Source: CAYTEO01 sp964436825
GTDB lineage: Bacteria; Krumholzibacteriota; Krumholzibacteriia; LZORAL124-64-63
Direction of reading: 5' to 3'
DNA length: 40,737 nt
NCBI GenBank assembly: GCA_964436825.1
Contig: CAYTEO010000022.1
Span: forward strand, 1-40,737
In this document: in pieces, positions 33,236-40,610 of the stretch
Layout of the letters: every line of letters begins with the position of its first letter
Position numbering within the stretch: the stretch's first letter is position 1
Position numbers and translations under genes: made by a program
The notes under the pieces: model-generated
What the model saw: only the letters and a program-made list of their open reading frames with translations
The model's database searches: none
Told to the model about the DNA's origin: nothing

Positions 33236-34002
33236 GGTGCCCCGTCCTCCCGGACGCCGCCCTCGACCACCGTGTAGTGCACGGTCCTTCCGGTCAGCCA
33301 GCGCACCCCCCACAGGTCCACGATCCCGGCCCACAGCCGCTTGCTGATCCCGCGGCCGTACTTGCTGCGCCCGGCGACGCGGGGGCGGTGGTTGACCGGC
33401 CGCTCGGCCACCCGCCAGCCGGCGGCGATGGCCAGGGCCGGGAAGAAGCGGTGGGCGTGGCGGAACAGGCGCAGATCGGCCACCACCTCGCGGCGGAAGA
33501 CCCGCAGGCTGCACCCCACGTCGGTGATCCCGTCGTGGAGCAGGGCGTCGCGGACGCGGTTGGCGATGCGGCTGGAGACGCGGCGCAGCCAGTCGTCGGC
33601 CCGCCGCCGGCGCACCCCGCACATCATGTCCACGCCGCTGTCGGCCATGGCCGCCAGCAGGACCGGGATGTCGCGCGGGTCGTTCTGGCCGTCGCCGTCC
33701 AGGGTGGCGATCACCTCGCCGCGGGCTGCGCGGAAGCCGGCGTCCAGGGCGGCCGACTGGCCCGAGTTGGGCCGCAGGTGCAGGGCGCGAAAAAGGCCCG
33801 GGCGGCGGGCGGCGAAGGCATCGGCCAGCTCGCCGGTCCGGTCACGGGAGCCGTCGTCGACCATGATCAGCTCCCACGGCCGGTCCAGCGCCGCGTCCAG
33901 GACCGAGACGACCTCCTCGCAGACCTCCGTGATGGTCTGCTCCTCGTCGAAGAAGGGGATGACGACGCTCAGCCACGGCGTCGCCGGACGGTCAGTCTCC
34001 AT
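33232..34002 (-). CDS. GT2 family polyprenyl-phosphate glycosyltransferase
   Basis: 256 aa. Dolichol-phosphate-mannose-synthase-like GT-A fold: LSVVIPFFDEEQTITEV, LIMVDDGSRDRTGEL, NSGQSAALDAGF and ATLDGDGQNDP with the metal-binding DGDGQ. No C-terminal membrane helices, unlike ArnC. Makes a lipid-linked sugar on the cytosolic face from a nucleotide sugar. It overlaps the GT39 gene by 11 bases, and the GT39 enzyme would use such a lipid-linked sugar. Confidence 0.88.
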   Translation of the reverse strand: METDRPATPWLSVVIPFFDEEQTITEVCEEVVSVLDAALDRPWELIMVDDGSRDRTGELADAFAARRPGLFRALHLRPNSGQSAALDAGFRAARGEVIATLDGDGQNDPRDIPVLLAAMADSGVDMMCGVRRRRADDWLRRVSSRIANRVRDALLHDGITDVGCSLRVFRREVVADLRLFRHAHRFFPALAIAAGWRVAERPVNHRPRVAGRSKYGRGISKRLWAGIVDLWGVRWLTGRTVHYTVVEGGVREDGAP

Positions 34003-35494
34003 CGTCGCTCTCCCGCGTCGCGAGGCGCACCAGCCGCTTGTCCCGCACCCGGCCCAGGACCCGCTGCTCCCGCTTCATCCTCTCCATCAGCCCGGTCCAC
34101 CGCTCCCAGTAGCGTTCCGGCACCACGTAGAGCCAGTGTCCGTCGTCCTGCGGGACGACCTCCCGGACCGTCCGGTACGACTCACCCCAGCGGTCCCACG
34201 GGCCGCGGCGCGACGTGTGCACCGGCTCCACCTGGGCACCCAGGTAGAAGTGCAGTCCATAGTAGGGGTTCGCGTTGACGAAGACGACCCTGGAGACCGG
34301 ACCGTCCAGCAGCGGACGGATCTCCCCGGCCAGCCGCCGGGCGTCCTGGGGCATCTCCAGGCCCGCCATCAGGAAGCGGACGGCCAGCAGCACCACGACC
34401 CAGCCCGCCGTCATCGCGCCGAGGACGCGCCGGTCCGGCAGCCGCCGCGCCAGCGCCCGTCCCAGCAGCAGCGACAGCGGCGCCGCCAGCGGCAGCACGT
34501 ACAGCGGCAACCGCGAGCGGGCCACCATGAACACCGCCAGCGGCACAACGAACCAGAGCAGCGGCAGGGCGAGCTGCGGCCTGCCGCGCCAGTGGGCCGG
34601 CGCCAGGGTACACCACCACCGGCGCCCCGCGCCGCGGCGGGCGTACGGCAGTAGCAACACCCACGGCAGGATCGCCACCAGGAGCGTCGGTCCGTAGACC
34701 AGCGGGCCGGCATACCACTGGGGATTACGGTGGTGAGCGGCCGAGGCGACCCGGGCCACCACCTCCTGCCCCAGGAAAAAACGCCACAGCTCGGGGTGGC
34801 GGTGCAGGACGACGGCGAACCAGCCGCCGCCCAGCAGCAGGAAGAGCGCCGCCCCCGGCCACGTCCCCACCCGGACCGGCCGGCCGCGCCGCCTCTCCAG
34901 CGTCGCGAACAGCAGCAGCCCGGCCAGAGGCAGCAGGCCCGGCGGTCCCTTGGTCAGGAACGCCAGGCCGAAGCCCGCCCACATCTGCAGCAGCCCGGAC
35001 CGGTCGTCGCCGCCGCGCCGCCGCACCTCCCACGCCCGCACGAACCCCGCCACGGCCATGATCTCCCACAGCGCCAGCAGCGTGTCCGTGGTGACGAACA
35101 GCAGCCCGGCATGGACCAGCGGCGATGTGGCGTAGATCAGCGGCGGCAGCCACCCGTGGCGCGGCAGCAGGCGCCGGGCGATCCCCCACAGCAGCAGGAC
35201 CGAGGCGACGAAGGCGACGGCGTTGGGCAACCGGGCGGCCCACTCGCGGCGGCCGCCCAGCCGCAGGCTCGCCGCCAGGGCCCAGTAGGTCAGCGGCGGC
35301 TTGGTCACATGGGGCTTGGGATCGAAGAGGTGCGGCAGGACGTAGTCGCCGTCCTCCAGCATCCGCAGGGCGACGTTCGTGTACCGCCCCTCGTCCGTCT
35401 CCCACAGGCCGCGTGCCCCCAGGCCGAGCAGCGCCAGCAGGATCAGTCCCGCCACCGCCACCGCCCGGGCCCGGACATCCGTCACTGCTGTCAT
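33992..35494 (-). CDS. GT39/ArnT-like membrane glycosyltransferase
   Basis: About 500 aa with some ten membrane segments. The first periplasmic loop has WETDEGRYTNVALRML, the DE-x-R motif of the GT-C superfamily, followed by HVTKPPLTYWALAASL, the ArnT/PMT signature. Transfers a sugar from a polyprenyl-phosphate donor to lipid A, protein or another envelope acceptor on the periplasmic side. ATG 35494 has GAGGTG upstream. First gene of the five-gene unit. The nature of the sugar cannot be told; it need not be aminoarabinose. Confidence 0.88.
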   Translation of the reverse strand: MTAVTDVRARAVAVAGLILLALLGLGARGLWETDEGRYTNVALRMLEDGDYVLPHLFDPKPHVTKPPLTYWALAASLRLGGRREWAARLPNAVAFVASVLLLWGIARRLLPRHGWLPPLIYATSPLVHAGLLFVTTDTLLALWEIMAVAGFVRAWEVRRRGGDDRSGLLQMWAGFGLAFLTKGPPGLLPLAGLLLFATLERRRGRPVRVGTWPGAALFLLLGGGWFAVVLHRHPELWRFFLGQEVVARVASAAHHRNPQWYAGPLVYGPTLLVAILPWVLLLPYARRGAGRRWWCTLAPAHWRGRPQLALPLLWFVVPLAVFMVARSRLPLYVLPLAAPLSLLLGRALARRLPDRRVLGAMTAGWVVVLLAVRFLMAGLEMPQDARRLAGEIRPLLDGPVSRVVFVNANPYYGLHFYLGAQVEPVHTSRRGPWDRWGESYRTVREVVPQDDGHWLYVVPERYWERWTGLMERMKREQRVLGRVRDKRLVRLATRESDDGD

Positions 35495-35572
35495 CGACAC
35501 CTCGCTTCCCGACCCCTCCGGCCCCCCGGGACAGGCAACCATAGACCGACCGGCCGCGAGCGCCAAGACGAA

Positions 35573-35594
35573 GGCGGGCCCCGCGGGGCCCGCC
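35573..35594 (-). terminator. hairpin after lipoprotein gene
   Basis: A 22-base perfect palindrome, GGCGGGCCCC-GC-GGGGCCCGCC, between the lipoprotein stop and the GT39 start. On the minus strand it is followed by TTCGTCTTGG, a weak U-rich tail. Confidence 0.55.
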
Positions 35595-35632
35595 CTCCAC
35601 CGTCCTCGCCGGACGTCCAGTCGGGGCCGGGA

Positions 35633-37213
35633 CTACTTCTTCGTCCAGAGCCGCTTCTCCCCGTAGGAGTTGGAGAAGTCGGGCTGGGCGAAGCGCATCA
35701 CCGGGGTGATGGTGAGGTTCCCGCCGGCGTCGACGGTCATGTCGAAGACGTGCCACCAGCCGCTGGTGTCCGCACCCTCCAGCGGGACGTCCTCCGCCGC
35801 GAAGAGGCGGTTCTGGTCACCCGCCTCGACACGAACCGTGGCCTGCGAGGTGTCGTGCAGCTCGGCCGAGTTGTCGTTGCTGTAGTTGTGGACCCAGTAC
35901 TGGTAGGTCCCCTGGTACAGCCGGGCGCCGGTGATGATCTCCGGCCCGTAGGAGCTGGTGTCGTCGGTGTCGAGCTGGGTGTACGGGTCCGTCGACATCG
36001 TCCCCATGTTGTAGTAGGCGATGTGGTAGTAGCCGTAGTTGTCGTCCCACGTCATGGGGATCAGCAGGTGCGAGTCCAGGTCCGACGGGGTCTGGCCCCA
36101 CTGCAGGGTGATGCTGAACGCCGGGCGGGTGACGACCAGGGTGTCCGGCATGACGACGGGGCAGACGTCCTGGACGTCGACCACGTAGGGACCGTACATG
36201 GACGTCCCGCTCACGGCCCAGATCGTCGTGCGGCTGAACTTCAGGGCCCGGACGTTGAAGTTGCCCTGGCTGTCGGTCACGTCCTCGTCCAGCAGACCGA
36301 CCGGCAGGGACTCGCTACGGACGTGGACGCCGCTCAGGGGCTGACCCTCGACGTCGTGGACGACACCGATGATCGAGCAGATGTCGTCCACGGGCACGTC
36401 CCAGTTCCAGGTGCTGAAGTGGGAGACCTCGCTGACGTAGGTCGATCCCTGCTTGACGGCACGTCCCTCCTCGTGCCACAGGCCGTCGTCCGGATCGAAG
36501 TACCACATGGGAATGGTGTCCGGCGCCGCGGCGGCCTTCTCGGGCGGAAGCTGCAGGGTCAGGGTGGCCGTCTGGCCGGGCGCCAGCTGCACGCTACCCG
36601 ACTTGTCCGCACCGGACAGCGTCACGTCCATGTAGCCGTAGGAGGCGATCGTCACCATGCTGCCGTCGCTGCGGACACCGGTGAACGATCCGGGGAAGGA
36701 ACCGAAGAAGCCGTCCTGGTCGGGGGTCATGCCGGTGGCCTGGACGGCGACGTCGCCGCTGTAGGCGGTACCCTGGTCGTCGACGAAGCCCCCGGCCGGC
36801 AGCTGGACGCTGGTCGGGCCGGCGGTGACGGTTCCGCCCGTCCCGGCGGGCACGGTCTGTGAGACCGCGGCCGGCAGGACGACGCCGGTCAGGTAGCTGG
36901 TCCGTCCCTCCTCGACCGTCACGTTGCGATGGACGGTCATGCGGCCGGAGAGGGCCAGGGTGGCGACGTAGTCGCCGGGAGCCACCTCGTCGATGGAGAA
37001 GAATCCCTGCTCGTTGCTCGTGCCGGACCGGTCACCGACGGTGACCTGGACTCCGAACAGGGGACCGCCGGCGGCATCCTGGACCGTCCCGGTGACGACG
37101 CCGTTCTGCTGCTGGGGCGGGGTGTTGGGATTGTCGTCGTCGTCGCTGCAGCCCCAGACGGCAACCAGCGCGATCATGAGCGCTAAGACCCAAATAGTCT
37201 TTTTTTCTCGCAT
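35633..37213 (-). CDS. lipoprotein with carboxypeptidase-regulatory-like and FAM171-like regions
   Basis: 526 aa. The N-terminus MREKKTIWVLALMIAL leads to a lipobox ending at Cys22, followed by SDDDDN, an acidic run right after the acylated cysteine. A CarboxypepD_reg-like fold follows: GVVTGTVQDAAGGPLFGVQV, SIDEVAPGDYVATL. The middle (residues about 120-240) has IPMWYFDPDDGLWHEEGRA, as in CILP/FAM171-type domains. A second regulatory-like repeat (IGVVHDVEGQPLSGVHV) and a C-terminal beta region (LQWGQTPSDLDSHLLIP, of the DUF2135-like kind) end the protein. Probably surface-exposed and adhesive or structural. AAGGAGGAAG precedes the start. No enzyme motif seen. Confidence 0.75.
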   Translation of the reverse strand: MREKKTIWVLALMIALVAVWGCSDDDDNPNTPPQQQNGVVTGTVQDAAGGPLFGVQVTVGDRSGTSNEQGFFSIDEVAPGDYVATLALSGRMTVHRNVTVEEGRTSYLTGVVLPAAVSQTVPAGTGGTVTAGPTSVQLPAGGFVDDQGTAYSGDVAVQATGMTPDQDGFFGSFPGSFTGVRSDGSMVTIASYGYMDVTLSGADKSGSVQLAPGQTATLTLQLPPEKAAAAPDTIPMWYFDPDDGLWHEEGRAVKQGSTYVSEVSHFSTWNWDVPVDDICSIIGVVHDVEGQPLSGVHVRSESLPVGLLDEDVTDSQGNFNVRALKFSRTTIWAVSGTSMYGPYVVDVQDVCPVVMPDTLVVTRPAFSITLQWGQTPSDLDSHLLIPMTWDDNYGYYHIAYYNMGTMSTDPYTQLDTDDTSSYGPEIITGARLYQGTYQYWVHNYSNDNSAELHDTSQATVRVEAGDQNRLFAAEDVPLEGADTSGWWHVFDMTVDAGGNLTITPVMRFAQPDFSNSYGEKRLWTKK

Positions 37214-37287
37214 GTTTCTTCCTCCTTTGAGGATGTCCTCGGGATTGACAACGGTGGGAGAAGATGGTGTCCCCTCTGTGACTCGTC

Positions 37288-37314
37288 GTTATACTAGTTC
37301 AGGGATCGTGTCAA
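37288..37314 (-). promoter_or_regulatory. candidate promoter of the lipoprotein gene
   Basis: On the minus strand TTGACA (37314-37309) and TATAAC (37293-37288) are separated by 15 bases. An overlapping TTGTTG would give the standard 18. It lies about 75 bases before the start codon. Confidence 0.45.
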
Positions 37315-37402
37315 CAAAGAAACAGCCCGGAGCCGGAGAAACGGCGGCCATCGACGCCCCTCATTTCCTTCGCGCTATAAAGCACTGGCTGTAATTTACT
37401 TG

Positions 37403-37431
37403 TTGACACGAAGGTCGTGGTGACCGATATA
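37403..37431 (+). promoter_or_regulatory. sigma70 promoter of the microcompartment operon
   Basis: TTGACA (37403-37408), 17 bases, GATATA (37426-37431). It is about 55 bases before the regulator start and is the only clear promoter ahead of the whole operon. The DNA here is far more AT-rich than its surroundings. Confidence 0.7.
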
Positions 37432-37443
37432 TCGACTGGTCGA
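37425..37443. promoter_or_regulatory. palindromes overlapping the -10 box, possible operators
   Basis: CGATATATCG (37425-37434) is a perfect 10-base palindrome covering the -10 box. Directly after it TCGAC-TG-GTCGA (37432-37443) is a second inverted repeat. They are well placed for autorepression by the winged-helix protein encoded next. Confidence 0.5.
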
Positions 37444-37485
37444 AGCCGCCCGCCGGTCGAGCATCCGACAGGGAGGAGCGTCACG

Positions 37486-37830
37486 ATGGAGTGTTCCTTC
37501 GATCCTGTCCTCGTCTTCTCGTCCCGGCTGGGCATCGTCGCCTGCTTGGCCCACGGCGAACCGATGAGCTTCACGGAATTGAGAAAGAAGACGGGTCTGG
37601 CGGACGGCAACCTCCACGTCCAGACCCGGCGCCTGGAGGAGGCCGGTTACATCGTCTCCCGGCGGGAGACGGACCGTGGGCGGCCGCGAACCTTCTACCG
37701 GATCACCGACGAGGGGCGCCGGCGGCTCCGGGCCCTCGTCAACCGGCTGGAACTGAGCCTGGAACGACCGCCGGAGTCGTCCCTCCCGGCGCCGGTCAAG
37801 CGGCGCGACGACGACTCCCGCGTCTGGTGA
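37486..37830 (+). CDS. winged-helix transcriptional regulator of the microcompartment operon
   Basis: 114 aa from ATG 37486 (GGGAGGAG upstream); an in-frame upstream ATG at 37417 lies ahead of the inferred transcription start. The helix-turn-helix reads SFTELRKKTGLADGNLHVQT then RRLEEAGYIVSRRE, and the wing GRPRTFYRITDEGRRRLRAL. This is the HTH_34/ArsR-MarR-like class that often binds DNA as a dimer. No ligand domain is present. The next gene begins 19 bases downstream, so the regulator is the first gene of the microcompartment transcript and probably controls itself. Confidence 0.82.
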   Translation: MECSFDPVLVFSSRLGIVACLAHGEPMSFTELRKKTGLADGNLHVQTRRLEEAGYIVSRRETDRGRPRTFYRITDEGRRRLRALVNRLELSLERPPESSLPAPVKRRDDDSRVW

Positions 37831-37849
37831 GCCAGCAGGAAGGACGGAC

Positions 37850-39208
37850 ATGATCATCGCCATCGGCGCCGATCACGGCGGTTACGACCTGAAGGAGCGC
37901 CTCGCCGATCACCTGCGGCAACAGGGGCACCAGGTTGTCGATGTCGGCACTTCATCCCGTGAAGCCGTCGATTATCCCATCTACGCGCGGGCCGTCGCCG
38001 AGACCGTCGCCGCCGGCAAGGCCGACCGCGGAATCATGATCGACGGGGCGGGGATCGGCTCGGCCATGGTGGCCAACAAGATCCCCGGGGTGCGGGCCGC
38101 CCTGGCCTACGACGTCTCCAGCGCCCGCAACGGCCGCGAGCACAACGACGCCAACGTCCTGACCCTCGGTGCCGGGCTGATCGGCCCCTCCCTGGCCACC
38201 CAGATCGTCGACGTCTTTCTGTCTACCGACTGCGTCGAGCCGCGCCACCGGCGCCGCGTCTCCCTCATCGAGGAGCTGGACCGCGAGCGGCCCGCCGCCG
38301 CCCCGGTTCCGGCGGCCCCCGCGCCGGCGGCGACCGCCCCGGCAACCCCGGCAGCAGAGCTGGACGAGCAGGACATCGAGCGGGTCCTGGCGCGGTTGAC
38401 GTCCCTGCTGGGCGACCGGGCCATCGTCTGCGCCGGCGGCAGCTGCGTCGCCACCGACCCCGCCGCCGCCCGCCGCCTGCTGGACCTGGGTGCCGGCAGC
38501 CTGAGCCACGGTCCCGACCTGCCGTCGGTGCCCGCGGAGCTGGCCCGCTACATCGACCACACCCTGCTCAAGCCCGACGCCACCCGGGAACAGATCCTGC
38601 GGGTCTGCGCCGAGGCACGGGAGTTCGGTTTCCGCTCGGTCTGCGTCAACCCGTTCTGGGCCCGCACCGTCACCGACGCCCTGCGCGGCAGCGGCGTGCT
38701 GACCTGCTGCGTCGTGGGCTTCCCCCTGGGGGCCAACGTGCCCGAGATCAAGGCGATGGAGGCCCGCCGGGCCATCCGCGACGGGGCCCGGGAGATCGAC
38801 ATGGTCATCAACGTCGGGGCCCTGAAGGGGGGCGAGGACGAGGTCGTCCTCCACGACATCCGCGCCGTCGTCGAGGCGTGCCGCGACGGCGGGGCGGTCT
38901 GCAAGGTGATCATCGAGACGGTCCTGCTGACCGACGAGGAGAAGATCCGGGCCTGCGAGCTGGCCAAGCGGGCGCGTGCCCACTTCGTCAAGACGTCGAC
39001 CGGCTTCGCCGGCGGCGGCGCGACCGCCGAGGACGTGGCGCTGATGGCCTCGGTCGTGCGCGGCGCGGGCATGGAGGTCAAGGCGTCCGGAGGGATCCGC
39101 AGCTACCAGGACGCCAGGCGCATGATCGAGGCCGGCGCCACCCGCATCGGTGCCAGCGCCAGCGTGGCCATCGTCCAGGACGTCAAGGTGGCGTCCGGCG
39201 GTTACTAG
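37850..39208 (+). CDS. RpiB-DeoC fusion with internal encapsulation-peptide-like helix
   Basis: 452 aa. Residues 1-145 are a ribose-5-phosphate isomerase B/LacAB fold (IIAIGADHGGYDLKERLADH; REHNDANVLTLG), but the usual catalytic Cys in ICGTGIG is Asp65 (IDGAGIGSAMVANK). Residues 148-169 are a Pro/Ala linker; 170-188 an amphipathic helix LDEQDIERVLARLTSLLG; 190-222 a Cys-containing segment (CAGGSC). Residues 228-452 are deoxyribose-phosphate aldolase: RYIDHTLLKPDAT, EIDMVINVG (Asp317), HFVKTSTGF (Schiff-base Lys381) and VKASGGIRS (Lys411), all catalytic residues intact. DeoC yields acetaldehyde plus glyceraldehyde-3-phosphate. It is followed by shell genes, so it is likely a lumen enzyme. A start ATG with AGGAAGGA upstream is clear. 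Confidence 0.92.
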   Translation: MIIAIGADHGGYDLKERLADHLRQQGHQVVDVGTSSREAVDYPIYARAVAETVAAGKADRGIMIDGAGIGSAMVANKIPGVRAALAYDVSSARNGREHNDANVLTLGAGLIGPSLATQIVDVFLSTDCVEPRHRRRVSLIEELDRERPAAAPVPAAPAPAATAPATPAAELDEQDIERVLARLTSLLGDRAIVCAGGSCVATDPAAARRLLDLGAGSLSHGPDLPSVPAELARYIDHTLLKPDATREQILRVCAEAREFGFRSVCVNPFWARTVTDALRGSGVLTCCVVGFPLGANVPEIKAMEARRAIRDGAREIDMVINVGALKGGEDEVVLHDIRAVVEACRDGGAVCKVIIETVLLTDEEKIRACELAKRARAHFVKTSTGFAGGGATAEDVALMASVVRGAGMEVKASGGIRSYQDARRMIEAGATRIGASASVAIVQDVKVASGGY

Positions 39209-39244
39209 CAGCCCTGCGGACCACCGCGGGCCGAGGAGAGAACC

Positions 39245-39871
39245 ATGGTCGACCTGAGAGCCTTCACCGTCATCGACAGCCTGCAGCCCCAGTTCGCCTC
39301 GTTCCTGGCGACGGTCGCCCAGGGGTTCCTGCCCCGGGTGGGGCAGGCCAGCCTCTTCGTGGAGATCGCGCCGGGGATCGAGATCAACCGGGTGACCGAC
39401 ATCGCGCTCAAGTCGACGCGCGTCACCCCGGGGATGCAGATCGTCGAGCGTCACTTCGGCATGCTGGAGGTCCACTCCGACAGCCAGGCCGACGTGCGCC
39501 AGGCCGGACGCGCCATCCTCGAGGCCCTGGAGCTGACCGAGGAGCAGCGCATGAAGCCGCGGCTGGTGACCAACCAGGTCATCCGGCACCTGGACGACCA
39601 CCAGACGATGCTGATCAACCGCATGCGGCACGGCAACATGATCCTGGCGGGCCAGACCCTGCTGGTGCTGGAGTGCGAGCCCGCCGCCTACGCCGCCCTG
39701 GCCGCCAACGAGGCCGAGAAGGCCGCCGAGATCAACATCCTGGAGGTGCGAACCTTCGGCAGCTTCGGCCGGGTCTACATCGGCGGCGAGGACAAGGACA
39801 TCGAGGTGGCCCGCCCCGCCGCCGTCCAGGCCCTGGAGGCCATCGGCGGCCGGGAGGTCGGCAAGAAGTAG
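39245..39871 (+). CDS. BMC-T trimeric (tandem-domain) shell protein
   Basis: 208 aa with two BMC domains in tandem, forming pseudohexameric trimer tiles. Domain 1 (1-95) has FASFLATVAQGFLPRVGQAS and ALKSTRVTPGMQIVE. Domain 2 (100-208) has MLINRMRHGNMILAGQTLLV, ALAANEAEKAAEINIL and RTFGSFGRVYIGG. This resembles the trimer subgroup I recall from RMM and Haliangium-type loci. Such trimers may have a larger central pore for metabolites. Strong ribosome site (GAGGAGAG). Confidence 0.92.
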   Translation: MVDLRAFTVIDSLQPQFASFLATVAQGFLPRVGQASLFVEIAPGIEINRVTDIALKSTRVTPGMQIVERHFGMLEVHSDSQADVRQAGRAILEALELTEEQRMKPRLVTNQVIRHLDDHQTMLINRMRHGNMILAGQTLLVLECEPAAYAALAANEAEKAAEINILEVRTFGSFGRVYIGGEDKDIEVARPAAVQALEAIGGREVGKK

Positions 39872-39880
39872 AGCGATGAC

Positions 39881-39920
39881 GCCCCGGTCGCGGGGCGAAC
39901 CACGGTCCCGCTCCGGCGGG
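39881..39920 (+). other. two tandem intergenic hairpins before the hexamer gene
   Basis: GCCCCG-GTCG-CGGGGC (39881-39896) and CCCGC-TCCG-GCGGG (39907-39920) occur in the 75-base gap between the trimer and hexamer genes. Without a U-tract they look more like mRNA-stability or processing elements than terminators; they could raise relative expression of the abundant hexamer. Confidence 0.45.
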
Positions 39921-39946
39921 GCGCACCCGGAGGAAGGAGCACGACA

Positions 39947-40243
39947 ATGGCAGATGCCCTGGGCATGATCGAGACCCGCAGCTTCGCTGCGATGGTCGAG
40001 GCGGCCGACGCGATGGTCAAGGCCGCGCGCGTCGAGCTGGTCAGCTACGAGAAGACCGGCGGCGGCTACACCACCGCCGTCATCCGAGGCGACGTGGCCG
40101 CCGTCAAGGCCGCCTGCGACGCCGGCCAGACGGCCGCGGCGCGGGTCGGCGAGGTCGTCGCCGTCCACGTCATCGCTCGGCCCCACGCCAACGTGGACGC
40201 GGTGATCCCGCTGGGTCGCCAGGCCGAGCCCGCCGGCAAGTAG
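39947..40243 (+). CDS. BMC-H hexameric shell protein
   Basis: 98 aa single BMC domain, the main tile of the shell. ALGMIETRSFAAMVEAADAM starts the fold, AARVELVSYEKTGGGYTTAV is the edge region, and IRGDVAAVKAACDAG leads to VVAVHVIARPHANVDAVIP. The hexamer-edge lysine (Lys in SYEKTGGG or MVKAA) is present. GGAGGAAGGAG precedes the start. The tail AEPAGK is short. Confidence 0.96.
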   Translation: MADALGMIETRSFAAMVEAADAMVKAARVELVSYEKTGGGYTTAVIRGDVAAVKAACDAGQTAAARVGEVVAVHVIARPHANVDAVIPLGRQAEPAGK

Positions 40244-40258
40244 CCGACAGGAGCGACG

Positions 40259-40558
40259 ATGAACCTCGCACGAGTGCTGGGCACGGTGGTGGCGTCCCGC
40301 AAGGACGAGAAGCTCACCGGCCTGAAGCTGCTGCTGCTCGGCCAGGTCGGCCCCGACGGGGAACCGACCGGCACGACCGTCGTGGCGGCCGACGCCGTCG
40401 GGGCCGGCGTGGGGGAGATGGTCCTCTACGCCTCCGGCTCGTCGGCCCGCCAGACCGTCCAGACCGATCGCAAGCCGGTCGACGCGGTGGTCATGGCCAT
40501 CGTCGACAGCTGGGAGATCGGCGGCGAGCAGCGCTATCGCAAGGGCGACGGGGACTGA
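40259..40558 (+). CDS. BMC-P pentameric vertex protein (EutN/CcmL family)
   Basis: 99 aa. Starts NLARVLGTVVASRKDEKLTGLKLLL, followed by DAVGAGVGEMVLYASGSSAR, the standard EutN/CcmL pattern, and VDAVVMAIVDSWEI. Pentamers cap the shell vertices. AGGAG lies upstream, 15 bases after the hexamer stop. With the trimer and hexamer this completes a minimal shell set. Confidence 0.96.
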   Translation: MNLARVLGTVVASRKDEKLTGLKLLLLGQVGPDGEPTGTTVVAADAVGAGVGEMVLYASGSSARQTVQTDRKPVDAVVMAIVDSWEIGGEQRYRKGDGD

Positions 40559-40610
40559 CGCCGGCGGCCCTTCGCTGCCGGCAGCCCCGTCCGCCCGGAT
40601 GGAGTGAACG

